A stretch of DNA of 64,000 bases from Melitaea cinxia. Its lineage: Eukaryota > Arthropoda > Insecta > Lepidoptera > Nymphalidae. The DNA is taken from contig NC_059398.1 of assembly GCF_905220565.1 (NCBI RefSeq), forward strand, positions 12,049,210 to 12,113,209, read 5' to 3'. Below are positions 46,086-55,792 of this stretch, in pieces (position 1 is the first letter of the stretch; each line of letters begins with the position of its first letter). The notes under the pieces were generated by a model, which was not told the origin of the DNA, did not search any database, and saw nothing but the letters and a program-made list of their open reading frames with translations. The position numbers and the translations under genes were made by a program.

Positions 46086-46413
46086 GCTAACATTGTACTG
46101 CTAGTTGTAACACTCATAGTGCTAAGCAGAACTAAGTGTTACCATTAATAATTTAGTGCTCATTGAGTTCTGAAAATACTGGTAAAAGACAATTTTTTTT
46201 CGGTTTTGAGTATCATTTCAGAAAACTTTTTATCAAGCTCGCATTGTACTGTCGGCGATAGTACTAATGGCGATAAACAGCCCTAAATGTGAGTAATATT
46301 AGTTATGCGCTCACTGAGTACTATCAATGCAGGTACATGATGTGTAGTTTTTTTTTCGATCTTGAAAACCATATCCTTCAAACTTTCTAACAACCATATT
46401 CTAGCTTTACAGA

Positions 46414-46565
46414 CGTCGTTGGCGCAGCGGTCACAGCACTAGATTCGATCTCCACTCACGACAGACATTTGTATAGGCCATATAGATGTTTGTTGTTCTG
46501 TGGTTTAGGCGTTTTTGTGTTTCCGAATCCTCGGCACAGGAGAAAATCCTACTGGGGTTTATTTA
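46414..46565 (+). repeat. tRNA-headed SINE fragment
   Basis: CGTTGGCGCAGCGGTCACAG (A-box region) and GACAGACATTTGTATAGGCC match the first half of the SINE at 18736; the B box has decayed to GATTCGATCTC. Confidence 0.55.
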
Positions 46566-46619
46566 ATAATTCGGACATAATATAAGGTGGCGGATATTAA
46601 GATTGTTCAAGTAATATCT

Positions 46620-46997
46620 TAAAGGAAAATTTACCGTAAGATCCTAGGACCAACTAAAGGGCAAGATGGCAGCTGGCGAATAAAAACCAATGCTGAAATT
46701 GCAAACCTGGTGTCTGAGCCAAACATCATTGGAGTTACCAAATCCCATCGGTTGCGGTGGCTCGGTCATGTCGAACGCATGGGGGAGGATCGAGCAGTTA
46801 AGAGAGCGTATCTGGGTCGACCAACTGGACGTAGACCGGTGGGTCGCCCCAGGTACCGCTGGAGGGACATGGTTGAAGCAGACTTGAGTGAGATCCAAGC
46901 CAATAATTGGCGGGAAATCGCGCAAGATCGTGCAAAGTGGAGAAATCTTGTTTCGGAGGCCAAGACTCACTTCGGGTCACTGAGCCAGTTGAGTTAG
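46620..46997 (+). pseudogene. LINE 3' end (RTE-related tail), 5'-truncated
   Basis: A 95-residue frame (46710-46997) carries SHRLRWLGHVERMGEDRAVK, GRPRYRWRDMVEADL and AKWRNLVSEAKTHFG, the conserved tail following the reverse transcriptase in a common insect LINE type. The frame is open to its stop but lacks all catalytic parts. Confidence 0.75.
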
Positions 46998-47102
46998 TTT
47001 AGTTAGTCAAGTAATATCTTAATAAAATATTATCAATTAATAAATATTGAAAATAACTTGAACTAATACTTATCCTTAACTTGAATACTTATTTGATTTT
47101 AT

Positions 47103-47175
47103 AAGCTGTGTGAACTTGTGGAGGGCTATATCCAGCAGTGGACTGCGATAGGCTGAAGTGACGGATCATCATGTC
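47103..47175 (+). mobile_element. SINE-like (GAT)n family, internally deleted copy
   Basis: AAGCTGTGTG is fused directly to GAACTTGTGGAGG and the standard CCAGCAGTGGACTGCGATAGG tail, removing the middle of the element. Confidence 0.6.
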
Positions 47176-48342
47176 GAGGGCAAAAGAAATGCCTTATAAA
47201 TGTTAATAACAAGATAAAATTAATAATATCGTAAGCTTACAATTTTAGCGACTGATGTTTGAACCTGAAAGATATGTAAGAAAAACGTATTTAGGTCAGT
47301 TTATGAGAGCAATAGTGATCAATACAAATATACCTACTACGTAAATTTTATCTGTTTTTCTCTACCTATATTTTTTCCAGGAAGGCTCAAAATTTGTTGT
47401 ACGAAATTCACAGCAGTTTTCACAGATGCAATACTGAAGGTGGTCTAAATTTAAATATGTCGAAGGTTACGACTTAATAAAACTAAAAGTGGAGATATTA
47501 CTCTATAAATAATCATAATCGCATACATATTATCTACCACGCAGTGATTTAAGACGCAGAGCAACGCATAGCTAATTAGGAATATTTTTACAATTTCTTC
47601 CTTAGATGATACGTAACATGTGCTGGTAAACAGGCGCTCAATGACTAAACATATTATAAGGTATACAACTGTTTTTTTTGTTTGTTTGTTTGATCTAGTA
47701 TAAAAAAAAATTATTTTTAATATGTTACCTATAAAACACTGTCTTTTTGTGAATTTATCTTTACTAATTCACTTATTTGTTTTAAATCTAGGTAGTTAAA
47801 GAAGCCGTTCAAAGAGACAAGCAGTTTTCACGGTGATAACTACGAGTAGGTATAGGCATGTAGAAAAAAGCTTTATAAAAGCTTGTAGCTTAGACGATTT
47901 TCAAGTTAATGTACGTAGATATCAAAGGAGAGCAAATTTATCTGTCAATATGATATTATTATTAAAATATTAAATTAACTAGTCTTTTTTAAAAAAAATA
48001 CTGTGTATTTCTAAAACCCTACCAAAGGATCATCTTCTGCTCGCCGGTCTCCAAGATGATCCTAAACTTTGTAGGTATACCTACTAAATGTAATTTTTAA
48101 ATTATATTATATTATTTAAAAAATCTCCTTTTCTTTGATCAACATTATTTTAATGAGCTTCTTAGTAGCCAGAGTCTATATTACATAAAATAGATCATTC
48201 ATTTAACATCTTTCCAACTAAACTATTCCAAAAGATTTTTTCCGTGAACAACATTTGAAATAAATAAATCCGTAAATCTTCTCTAAACTCCGAAATTTAT
48301 AAAACAAAACAACATAGAAAGTTTCAAAAAGTAAAACAAGTT
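47176..48342. other. AT-rich DNA, nothing recognised
   Basis: No open frame, RNA gene or repeat end recognised. Confidence 0.4.
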
Positions 48343-48585
48343 TTAATTTTGTGAACCTTTAAAAAGTAAACGTTTTCTCCTGGTTACAATAAACAAATCA
48401 CCAGAGAATTCGTAATTATCATCATATAATCCATCCCTGCACACGCTACATTTTTTTATCCATCTTTCATGCCTATTGTCTTTGGAAAATGTTATCGACC
48501 AATAAATGGATTTTCTATCATCATTTTCATCAGATGTATTAGATTCGGGGATATAAGTTTTCTTCTTCCTATTTGTTTTCCCCAT
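48343..48585 (-). pseudogene. Short unrecognised frame, possible transposon tail
   Basis: 80 codons from an ATG: basic start (MGKTNRKKK), acidic middle (SNTSDENDD), then RWIKKCSVCRDGLYDDNYEF and SGDLFIV. The CxxC followed by a hydrophobic and acidic stretch resembles a decayed PHD/zinc-binding tail as found at the end of some insect DDE transposases; most of the expected cysteines are missing. Could also be chance. Confidence 0.25.
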
Positions 48586-48756
48586 ATCCTTTCTATTTCA
48601 TTTTAGGAATTACTTTTTTAACTCGAATTTCTTTTCGGATTCATTTGTGTTCTTTTTCATTCTTTTTACATATCTGTTATTTCAAATAAACTTTCTCTTA
48701 CCTATGTGTACGCTTCAAAATTACTTACTTCTTCCACCTACAATCATTGGTAGTTA

Positions 48757-50276
48757 TTGAATCTGTGCCGGCAAGATATCAAAATTACGTTGTTGAATAT
48801 CATCAGAATGGTATCAAGTTTTGTTTTAGAAAAAATGGACAGGGTGGGACAGGTTGACGTGATCTATACTGATTTTGAGAAGGCTTTTGATCGTGTGCAC
48901 CACGTGATCCTGTTACATATATTACAAATTCTGGGTATTCACGGGGACTTCCTTCGGTGGGTAAAGTCATATTTGACTAATCTTTCTCAGGCGGTAGTCA
49001 TGGCTGGATATCCATTTTTTCCACAAGGCTCACATTTAGGACCACTCTTTTACAATGCATACTTGTATGATATTGGTTCAAGTTTGAAGCACTGTAACTA
49101 TCTTATGTACGCTGATGACAAAAAGATTTTTTATGTAATGAATACCATGCAGGATTGTTTGTCGTTGCAATGCAATCTTAATAATTTATTTAACTTTTAT
49201 ACAGAAAACAATATAACAATCAGCGCTGGCAAATGTGAATGCATCTGATTAACGCGAAACCAAAGCCTATTCTATATAGCTACCATTTCAATGGCGAACA
49301 AATTAACAGAAAACAAAGTTTGAGAGATTTGGCTGACCACTTTGATCAAAAAATGATACTTTCAGATCATATAGAAAATATACTAATGAAAGCATATAAA
49401 AACCTGGGATTTATTCTTTGCGTGTGTAAACCGTTTACAAATATATCAGCTATTAAGTGTGTTTATTTTGCCTATGTACGGAGCATTTTAGAGTATGCTG
49501 GCCCTATATGGTCACCTCAATACCGCATTTATCAGAACCGCCTAGAACATATGCAAAAAAAAATCATTAAACATTTAAACTTTCGATGTCGTAAATTTTG
49601 TGAGAATTATGAAGATGGTTGCGCGGAACATGAAATACTTTCGTTGGAGCAGAGACGTATTCTTTTGAATATGGGTCTGCTCTATGACATAATAAATAGT
49701 AAGATTGATTGCCTACACCTAGTATCTAAAATAGGTTTTCGAACTCCTAAATATCGTACCCGTAATATATCTATGTTAGAAGTTCCTCAACATTATTCGA
49801 ATTATTTAAAAAACTCGCTGTTACCGAGACTCCCTCATACGTATAACACATTATTTAAAAATGTCGACATCTTCACAGTCTAAAAGGATATTCAAAACCA
49901 ATATAATAAAAATACCATCTGAGTCACCGTAACAATTTATAAACTATAAGTATATATTATGTATCTGCATAGGTATGATGTGTAGTTATTTATATATGCC
50001 TCTTTTACCATGTTGTGTGTGTATGTGTATTGCTAAGTGTTAGTTAACTGTGTCTCAACATCAAAATTCTCTTATAAGGATTTTTTGTGTATCGGAATGT
50101 ACTGATTGTGACTGTTGTTTTCTTTTTCTTTTTTGTCAACGATTTCTCCATAATACCAATTTGTTAACTTTAGGAAAACCCGTTATTGGCTATATTATTT
50201 GTTGTGTGCTTTATGATGAAAATAGTATGCATAAGCTGTTGGTTTTCTGAATAAATAAATAAATAAATAAATAAAT
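48757..50276 (+). pseudogene. LINE reverse transcriptase, 5'-truncated and frameshifted
   Basis: First frame (48757-49248): RT palm with VIYTDFEKAFDRV (first catalytic Asp), then FPQGSHLGPLFYNAYLYDI and the YADD active site (LMYADDKKIF). Second frame (49239-49883), overlapping by 10 nt: the thumb/post-RT tail with SLRDLADHFD, FAYVRSILEYAGPIWSPQ and RLEHMQKKIIKHL. A frame shift separates the two. The 3' end is an AAAT-repeat tail at about 50250-50274. The 5' endonuclease part is missing. Similar in plan to the fragment at 36500-37303. Confidence 0.8.
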
Positions 50277-51040
50277 TGACTGCCTAAAACAGAAGCTACT
50301 TAGCCTACCTATCTAACCTTGGAATCGAACTTACCTTATAATTAGTTAAAACCGCATAATTTAGATTTTTTTTCACCAAAATACACTCGTCACTCACACC
50401 GGCGCCACCATTACAAATTGACTGGATATCTAGATATATATTATAGTTTCGCTGCAATTGAAATCTTACCTTATAGGATCATCTTGTACACCTTTAGTCT
50501 AAAATTGGACCGGCTGGTTTTAAGTAGCTTGACGTAGGAGAAGTTGGCCTTAAGCGGGTAGACTAAGGTTAAATGACTGAAGCTAAATAGCGCTTTTATC
50601 TAAATCCCTTACAAAAATAATTTTTGTTATAGAGTGAGATGATCAAACTTTGAAATAAAATAGTCAAATATAACCAAATCCTGGTTATTAATTTTTTTTT
50701 CCATGAAAAAGTAAGTCTCCGAAAACCCGCTTTGCCCATATGATGGGCTTAAAGAAGGTATACTTTTGTGCATAACAGGTAAGGTTATTCTGCAAAGCAA
50801 AATTTATTTGATTACGAACGGGCAGAACAACATTTTTACTAACAACAAAATTAAATAAAACAAAGTACTAATTTATTTATCACATTGAGATCAGAACATA
50901 ATCAGATGTATTTATTCATTTTACATTTCACAAAATCGAACAGGCAAAAAAATCATCAAAGTATTTATTCATCCATGGGTCAGTTTCATATTCACTATAT
51001 GAGGCTTGATTAGTTTGCATCTTGTACTTGTTCACAATTT
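50277..51040. other. AT-rich DNA, nothing recognised
   Basis: No gene or repeat end recognised. Confidence 0.4.
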
Positions 51041-51044
51041 AAAA

Positions 51045-51112
51045 GAATTCCAAAAACTCCGAGGCATGGTGGGGAGACCCATAGACTGCACAAACACCCA
51101 GACTATGGCGAA
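51045..51112 (-). repeat. SINE fragment, inverted
   Basis: CTCCGAGGCATGGTGGGGAG and GACTGCACAAACACCCAGAC are the inverse of the middle of the tRNA-headed SINE. Confidence 0.5.
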
Positions 51113-51115
51113 CAT

Positions 51116-51425
51116 CTGTAACACTCACTTCACCCTATCGCAGTCCACTGTTGGATATAAGCCTCCACAAGTTCGCGCCATTGGCGTGAATTCATATGTT
51201 TTGCCTATAGTCACCATGCTGGGCAGATGGGTTGGTGACTGCAGGACGGGCGTTGTCGCACCGAAGATGCTGCTGCCCGTATTCCGCCTGTGTATTTCAA
51301 AACCAGCAGTTGGATGGTAGCCGCCATCGGTCAGTGGAACTGTGTTATCCCTTAGTCGCCTTTTACGACACCCACGGGAAGAGAGCGGGTGGCTATATTC
51401 TTTACTGCCGCAACCACACAGCCAA
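51116..51425 (-). mobile_element. SINE-like retroposon, (GAT)n-tail family, copy 4 (inverted)
   Basis: Begins with the inverse of the tail (CGCAGTCCACTGTTGGATAT) and ends with the inverse of the start (CCGCAACCACACAGCC). Full length or nearly so; the GAT units themselves are lost. Confidence 0.75.
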
Positions 51426-51584
51426 AATAAACTACATAAAAACAAAAAAGGCTGTGTGTGTTTTGGTGAAAAAGGGTGAAATATTGGGTAATAATGAGGT
51501 CCAGGGTTTTACTGCCTAGTAATATTTAAAAAAGATATGATTGACTGATTATTTGATCCAGTCTCTATTCTACACAGGTGGGCA

Positions 51585-51870
51585 GTCTTTTTAGTTCTCT
51601 AAATATGAGAAGGGTCGGAACTTAATCCAACGCGCTATTACACTGCGGGTTGGCGGAAAGATTCATGCCTAATTATTAGTAATAATCGCAATTAGGTTTC
51701 TAGTTCCGGAAAAGGTACCTTTAGGTACTTTTTGAGACACTGTGGGAAGCCTCCTACAGCTACAGGACATACACCACACATACTAAAAACTAATTTTTCA
51801 AATACTGCACCTAGCGGGAATTTAATCCGCTAACACCTCACCACTACACCAGAACGGTTAACGAAACGAA
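51585..51870 (-). repeat. Degenerate SINE pieces
   Basis: GAACTTAATCCAACGCGC and ACTGCGGGTTGGCGG match the inverted SINE tail; at about 51805-51855 CGGGAATTTAATCCGCTAAC and CACTACACCAGAACGGTTAAC look like a decayed inverted tRNA-type head. Confidence 0.4.
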
Positions 51871-52032
51871 TTTAGATCACAAACAAAGAATCTCCCAATC
51901 GTAAATTTGAATAATATTCATGTATCGCTGAATTAAATTATATAATTGATTATTAGATACCATTTATAACTAATAATGAAACTCAAATTAAAATAGACTT
52001 CTAATAATTGTGATAGCTCGCTAACGAAAAAA

Positions 52033-52568
52033 ACCGACTTCAATTACATTGACAAATAACGAAGACGAAAAAATAGTCAAGTAAATACGCGTTATGAAAG
52101 ATTATTCAAAACTACTTATTATATTCCGATAGATGGCGTCGTAGTAACAAAGTATTGAACATGACCACAGGCACATCCCTGCACCATCATGTAAATACGC
52201 GTCATCGAAGATTACGCAAAAAGTACTCATTATATCACGATCATATTTAAATGGAACCACATGACAAGTATTAGCTTTTTATTTATACAATAAACATAAG
52301 ATCGGTGCACCCAGTAAAGTTATGCGATATATTACAACGTAGGATGACGAAAAAACTGTCAAGTAAATATGCATTATTAGATATAACTCGAAAACTATTC
52401 ATTAGATCGCAATTAAATTTAAAGGGGACTACATGACACATAACACCATTCGATTAAAACAAAAATCATCGAAATCCGTACACCCAGTCAAAAGTTCTGA
52501 GACAACATTATGTACATTTAAAAAAATACAAATGAATTATGAACCTCCTAATTTTTTACAACTCGGTT
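52033..52568. mobile_element. ACCGACTTCAA family element, copy 3
   Basis: Starts ACCGACTTCAATTACATTG; the right end has decayed to ACAACTCGGTT. Interior shares AACGTAGG-GACGAAAAA and CATTATTAGATATAACTCGA with copy 2. Confidence 0.6.
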
Positions 52569-52681
52569 AAAAACAAGATAGCAGTGATATGATAGATGAT
52601 AAGGGATTTTTAATACAGATAAGAGTGCATATGCTGTAAAATCATATTTGTCGAATATTAGACATTGGTACATAACATTTT

Positions 52682-53135
52682 TAACCGACTTCATAAAAGG
52701 AGGAGGTTACTCAATTCGACCGTAAATAATTTTTTTTAATGTATGTTCGGGGACTGTAACTGCGTCGATAATGAACCGATCGTCCGTGGATTTTGATAAT
52801 TCTTTTTTTGTTGGAAAGAAGACATCCGACACCAGGTGTGGTATCATGATAAGGAAACCAGGATCTGATGATGGAATCCCAGAGAAATCGAGAGAAACTC
52901 GAAAATCGACTTTATCGATTAACTTTTTACAGGGTGTACCGATTTTGATGATTTCGAAAGCCGATGTTTATCATGTGGTCATATTTAAATTTCATCGAGA
53001 TCTGATTACAACTTTTGGAGTAATCTTTGATAATGCGTATTTACTAGACTATTTTTACGTCTACCTACGTTGTGTTACTTGTCGATATAATTGAATTCGT
53101 TTTTTTTTTTTCGTTTGCGTGCAAACACAATTATT
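52682..53135. mobile_element. ACCGACTTCAA family element, copy 4 (inverted)
   Basis: Starts TAACCGACTTCATAAAAGGA and runs to TTGAATTCGTTTT and the outer GCGTGCAAACACAATTATT. The plus-strand open frame inside is incidental; it is GC-balanced and repeats in the other copies. Confidence 0.65.
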
Positions 53136-53508
53136 ATAATTTGTTTTTTCTTCGTTCGATTTGTTTTAATCTGCATATTCTTGACCTCACAGAATCCATA
53201 TCGAACTTCCATATCTCATTATCTTGTTAACAATTGTCAATCTATATAGATAAATGAATAAATCCCTATTTTTCTTGGTCATGCTATCACGCGTGAACGG
53301 CTAGACCGATTTCACTAATTCTTTTTTGTTGTTTGTTATTGTCAGATGAAAGAAAAAATTAAGAAAATTAGAAAACTTAAGTATAGGTACTTAACCACCA
53401 TACAAAATTATTTCTAATCTAACCTTAGTATTTTTGACAATATAAACTTTTTTTAATGTAACCTTATGACGTTTGACATAGAATTGACAGGAGATTGGTT
53501 ATAACTTT

Positions 53509-53549
53509 TTAACCAACTTCAAATAAGGAGGAGGTTACTAAATTCAACC

Positions 53550-53628
<79 letters not shown>

Positions 53629-54006
53629 ATGTATGTTCGGGGATAACTCCGTCGTTTATGAACCGATTTTGATAATTTTTTTTCTTGGATCGGAGATATC
53701 CCTACTTTCGTACCATGATAAGGAAACTAGGATCTGATGATGGGATCCCAGAGAAATCGAGGGAAACTCTCGAAAATCCGCATAACTTTTTACTAGGTGT
53801 ACCGATTTTGATGATTTTTAATTTAATCGAATGCCGATGTTTATCATGTGGTCACATTTAAATTTCATCCAAATCTGATTACAACTTTTGGAGTAAACTT
53901 TGTTAATACGTATTTACTTGACTATTTTTTCGTCTACCTACGTTCTATTACTTTTCGAAATAATTGAAGTCGGTTTTTCTTCGTTTGCCTGCAAACAATT
54001 ATTTAT
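53509..54006. mobile_element. ACCGACTTCAA family element, copy 5 (inverted, nested)
   Basis: Starts TAACCAACTTCAAATAAGG; ends TTGAAGTCGGTTTTTC with GCCTGCAAACAATTATT outside. Contains GATGATGGGATCCCAGAGAA like the others. Confidence 0.65.
53551..53624. repeat. (TA)n microsatellite, about 37 units
   Basis: Uninterrupted TA dinucleotides inside copy 5, replacing the short AT stretch found at this place in the other copies. Confidence 0.9.
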
Positions 54007-54074
54007 TATTAATTATAACAATTGAAATTCAATATTCATAGTTAAGACAGGACAACGTCAGTCGGATCAGCTAG

Positions 54075-54433
54075 TAAGTGATAAAAAACAATTTTTACAT
54101 TAAGTTTGTGATAAGAAATGAGACTAATAACGGATAAGTCTATTACTACACAATAAAATTGTCGTTGGAATAATTCACATAAAAATCATTCCGAAATAAG
54201 CATAAACTTCTTATCAATGAAATAAGTTACGTTGTGCTGTAACAATGGTTGCAAATGTCTCGCTGTTGAGCAGAGGCTTCAACGGTGGCAAAGATTTGGT
54301 TCAAATTTGCAACACTAGCCAGTAGCCTCGTGAATGGTTAATGACGCTCCTGTGTAACATAAAAGTTAATAATAAATTTGCTTAACGTAAAATAAATATT
54401 TTTTCAGAATAAAACACTAATGTTACTTTATAA
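54075..54433. other. Spacer downstream of Idh, nothing recognised
   Basis: AT-rich with a slightly GC-richer patch at about 54235-54345 and no frame. Confidence 0.4.
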
Positions 54434-54439
54434 TTTATT
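54434..54439 (-). terminator. Poly(A) signal of Idh (candidate)
   Basis: Reads AATAAA on the minus strand, 115 nt after the stop codon. Confidence 0.5.
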
Positions 54440-54553
54440 ACACCGTATAAAGTTTTAATATATTCTTTTACCCATAAATAATTAATATATTAATTATAAA
54501 AACAAAAATGTTAATAAGCATTACAAGTTACTCAATTGTTTCACTGTGTATAG

Positions 54554-55780
54554 TCATTTCCCCAAACTTTTTCGTAAATTTTCAGCCAGTTTATCCATAA
54601 ATTCAAATGTTTCATAATAATCTGATCTCTTTACATTGTTCATACCTTTGATACATATAGCAAGATCTTTAGTCATAATTCCTGACTCAATTGTGTTAAT
54701 ACAAACACTTTCAAGTGTTTCAGCAAACTTCTGAAGTTCGGAGTTGTTGTCTAGCTTAGCACGGTGCAAAAGTCCTTTGGTCCATGCAAAGATAGAAGCA
54801 ATTGGGTTTGTAGAGGTTTCTTTTCCTTGTTGATAGAAGCGGTAGTGTCTGGTGACGGTTCCATGAGCTGCTTCAGCCTCTACAGTTTTTCCATCTGGAC
54901 AGATCAATACTGATGTCATCAATCCCAATGACCCGTATCCCTGAGCCACCGAATCGGATTGAACATCACCGTCGTAGTTCTTACAAGCCCAAACGAAACC
55001 TCCTTCAGACTTCATAGCATAAGCGACCATATCGTCGATCAAACGATGTTCATACCAGATACCGGCGGCTTCAAATTGACTCTTATAATCTTTTTCATAA
55101 ATTTCTTGGAAAATATCCTTGAAACGACCGTCATATTTTTTGAGAATAGTGTTCTTAGTGCTTAAGTAAAGTGGGTATTTCCTATCCAATGCATATTTGA
55201 ATGAAGAATGAGCAAAGTCAATAATAGAGGCATCTGTATTGAACATACCAAGAGCGACACCGGGACCTTTGTATTCATTTACAACGTACTTTACTGGTTC
55301 ACCAGACGGCGGAGTGAACACGAGTTCAAGTTTGCCTTCGCCAGGAACGACAAAGTCAGTAGCCTTATATTGATCAGCGTGTGCATGACGTCCGATTATA
55401 ATGGGCTTCTCCCATCCCGTAACTAGACGAGGAATATTCTTACAGATGATTGCCTCTCGGAAAACAGTTCCTCCAAGGATATTACGGATTGTTCCATTAG
55501 GACTTCTCCACATCTTTTTCAAATTAAATTCTTCTACTCTTTTTTCATCTGGCGTAATAGTAGCGCACTTAATACCAACATTGTATTTCTTGATAGCGTT
55601 AGCACAATCGATTGTCACCTGGTCATCCGTTTTGTCACGGTATTCCATTCCCAAATCGTAAGTATGTAATTCAATATCCAAAAATGGTAAGATTAATTTA
55701 TCCTTGATAAGATCCCAGATGATACGAGTCATCTCATCGCCGAGGATGTCAACAACAGGTCCAGCCTTTATTTTCGACAT
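54554..55780 (-). CDS. Idh: NADP-dependent isocitrate dehydrogenase, cytosolic type
   Basis: Converts isocitrate and NADP+ to 2-oxoglutarate, CO2 and NADPH in the cytosol. 408 residues from MSKIKAGPVVDILGDEMTRI to a KSLGK end, the normal size for eukaryotic IDH1. Seen: the substrate arginines in WRSPNGTIRN, VFREA and GRHAHADQY (Arg131, equal to human Arg132), the metal/active-site signature NYDGDVQSDSVAQGYGSLG, and the NADP-binding AHGTVTRHYR. The frame runs further upstream, but a 3' splice site (TTTTTTGCAG, exon from 55792) lies 12 bases before this ATG, so the longer N-terminus would be intron; there is no mitochondrial presequence. The C-terminus lacks the SKL/AKL-type peroxisomal signal. 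The whole coding region is one exon. A 5' non-coding exon should lie upstream. Confidence 0.95.
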   Translation of the reverse strand: MSKIKAGPVVDILGDEMTRIIWDLIKDKLILPFLDIELHTYDLGMEYRDKTDDQVTIDCANAIKKYNVGIKCATITPDEKRVEEFNLKKMWRSPNGTIRNILGGTVFREAIICKNIPRLVTGWEKPIIIGRHAHADQYKATDFVVPGEGKLELVFTPPSGEPVKYVVNEYKGPGVALGMFNTDASIIDFAHSSFKYALDRKYPLYLSTKNTILKKYDGRFKDIFQEIYEKDYKSQFEAAGIWYEHRLIDDMVAYAMKSEGGFVWACKNYDGDVQSDSVAQGYGSLGLMTSVLICPDGKTVEAEAAHGTVTRHYRFYQQGKETSTNPIASIFAWTKGLLHRAKLDNNSELQKFAETLESVCINTIESGIMTKDLAICIKGMNNVKRSDYYETFEFMDKLAENLRKSLGK

Positions 55781-55792
55781 GGTTACTTGATA
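55781..55792 (-). other. Idh: Idh 5' leader end and splice acceptor
   Basis: TATCAAGTAACC precedes the ATG on the minus strand, directly after a T-rich tract and GCAG. Supports an intron in the 5' UTR. Confidence 0.55.

Larger units (their letters stand above)
43017..46410. other. AT-rich DNA with two GC-rich patches
   Basis: No coding exon recognised. GC-rich patches lie at 43725-43905 and 44810-44965. Helitron-like text occurs at 44215-44340 (TGTTTGTTTGTAATAATG; CTGAACCGC) and 45750-46085. Confidence 0.5.
53241..54074 (+). mobile_element. Helitron-like element containing a nested insertion
   Basis: Starts TCTATATAGATAAATGAATA with GCGTGAACGGCTAGACCGAT, the family's 5' text; ends GTCAGTCGGATCAGCTAG (54071-54074) followed by T. 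The centre is interrupted by the ACCGACTTCAA-family copy 5 with its (TA)n. Confidence 0.5.

Noticed and set aside
52771..53094. 107-codon plus-strand frame
   Set aside because: Lies wholly in an ACCGACTTCAA-family repeat and is broken in the other copies.
54959..55661. Plus-strand frames of 68-86 codons
   Set aside because: Shadows of the Idh coding sequence.
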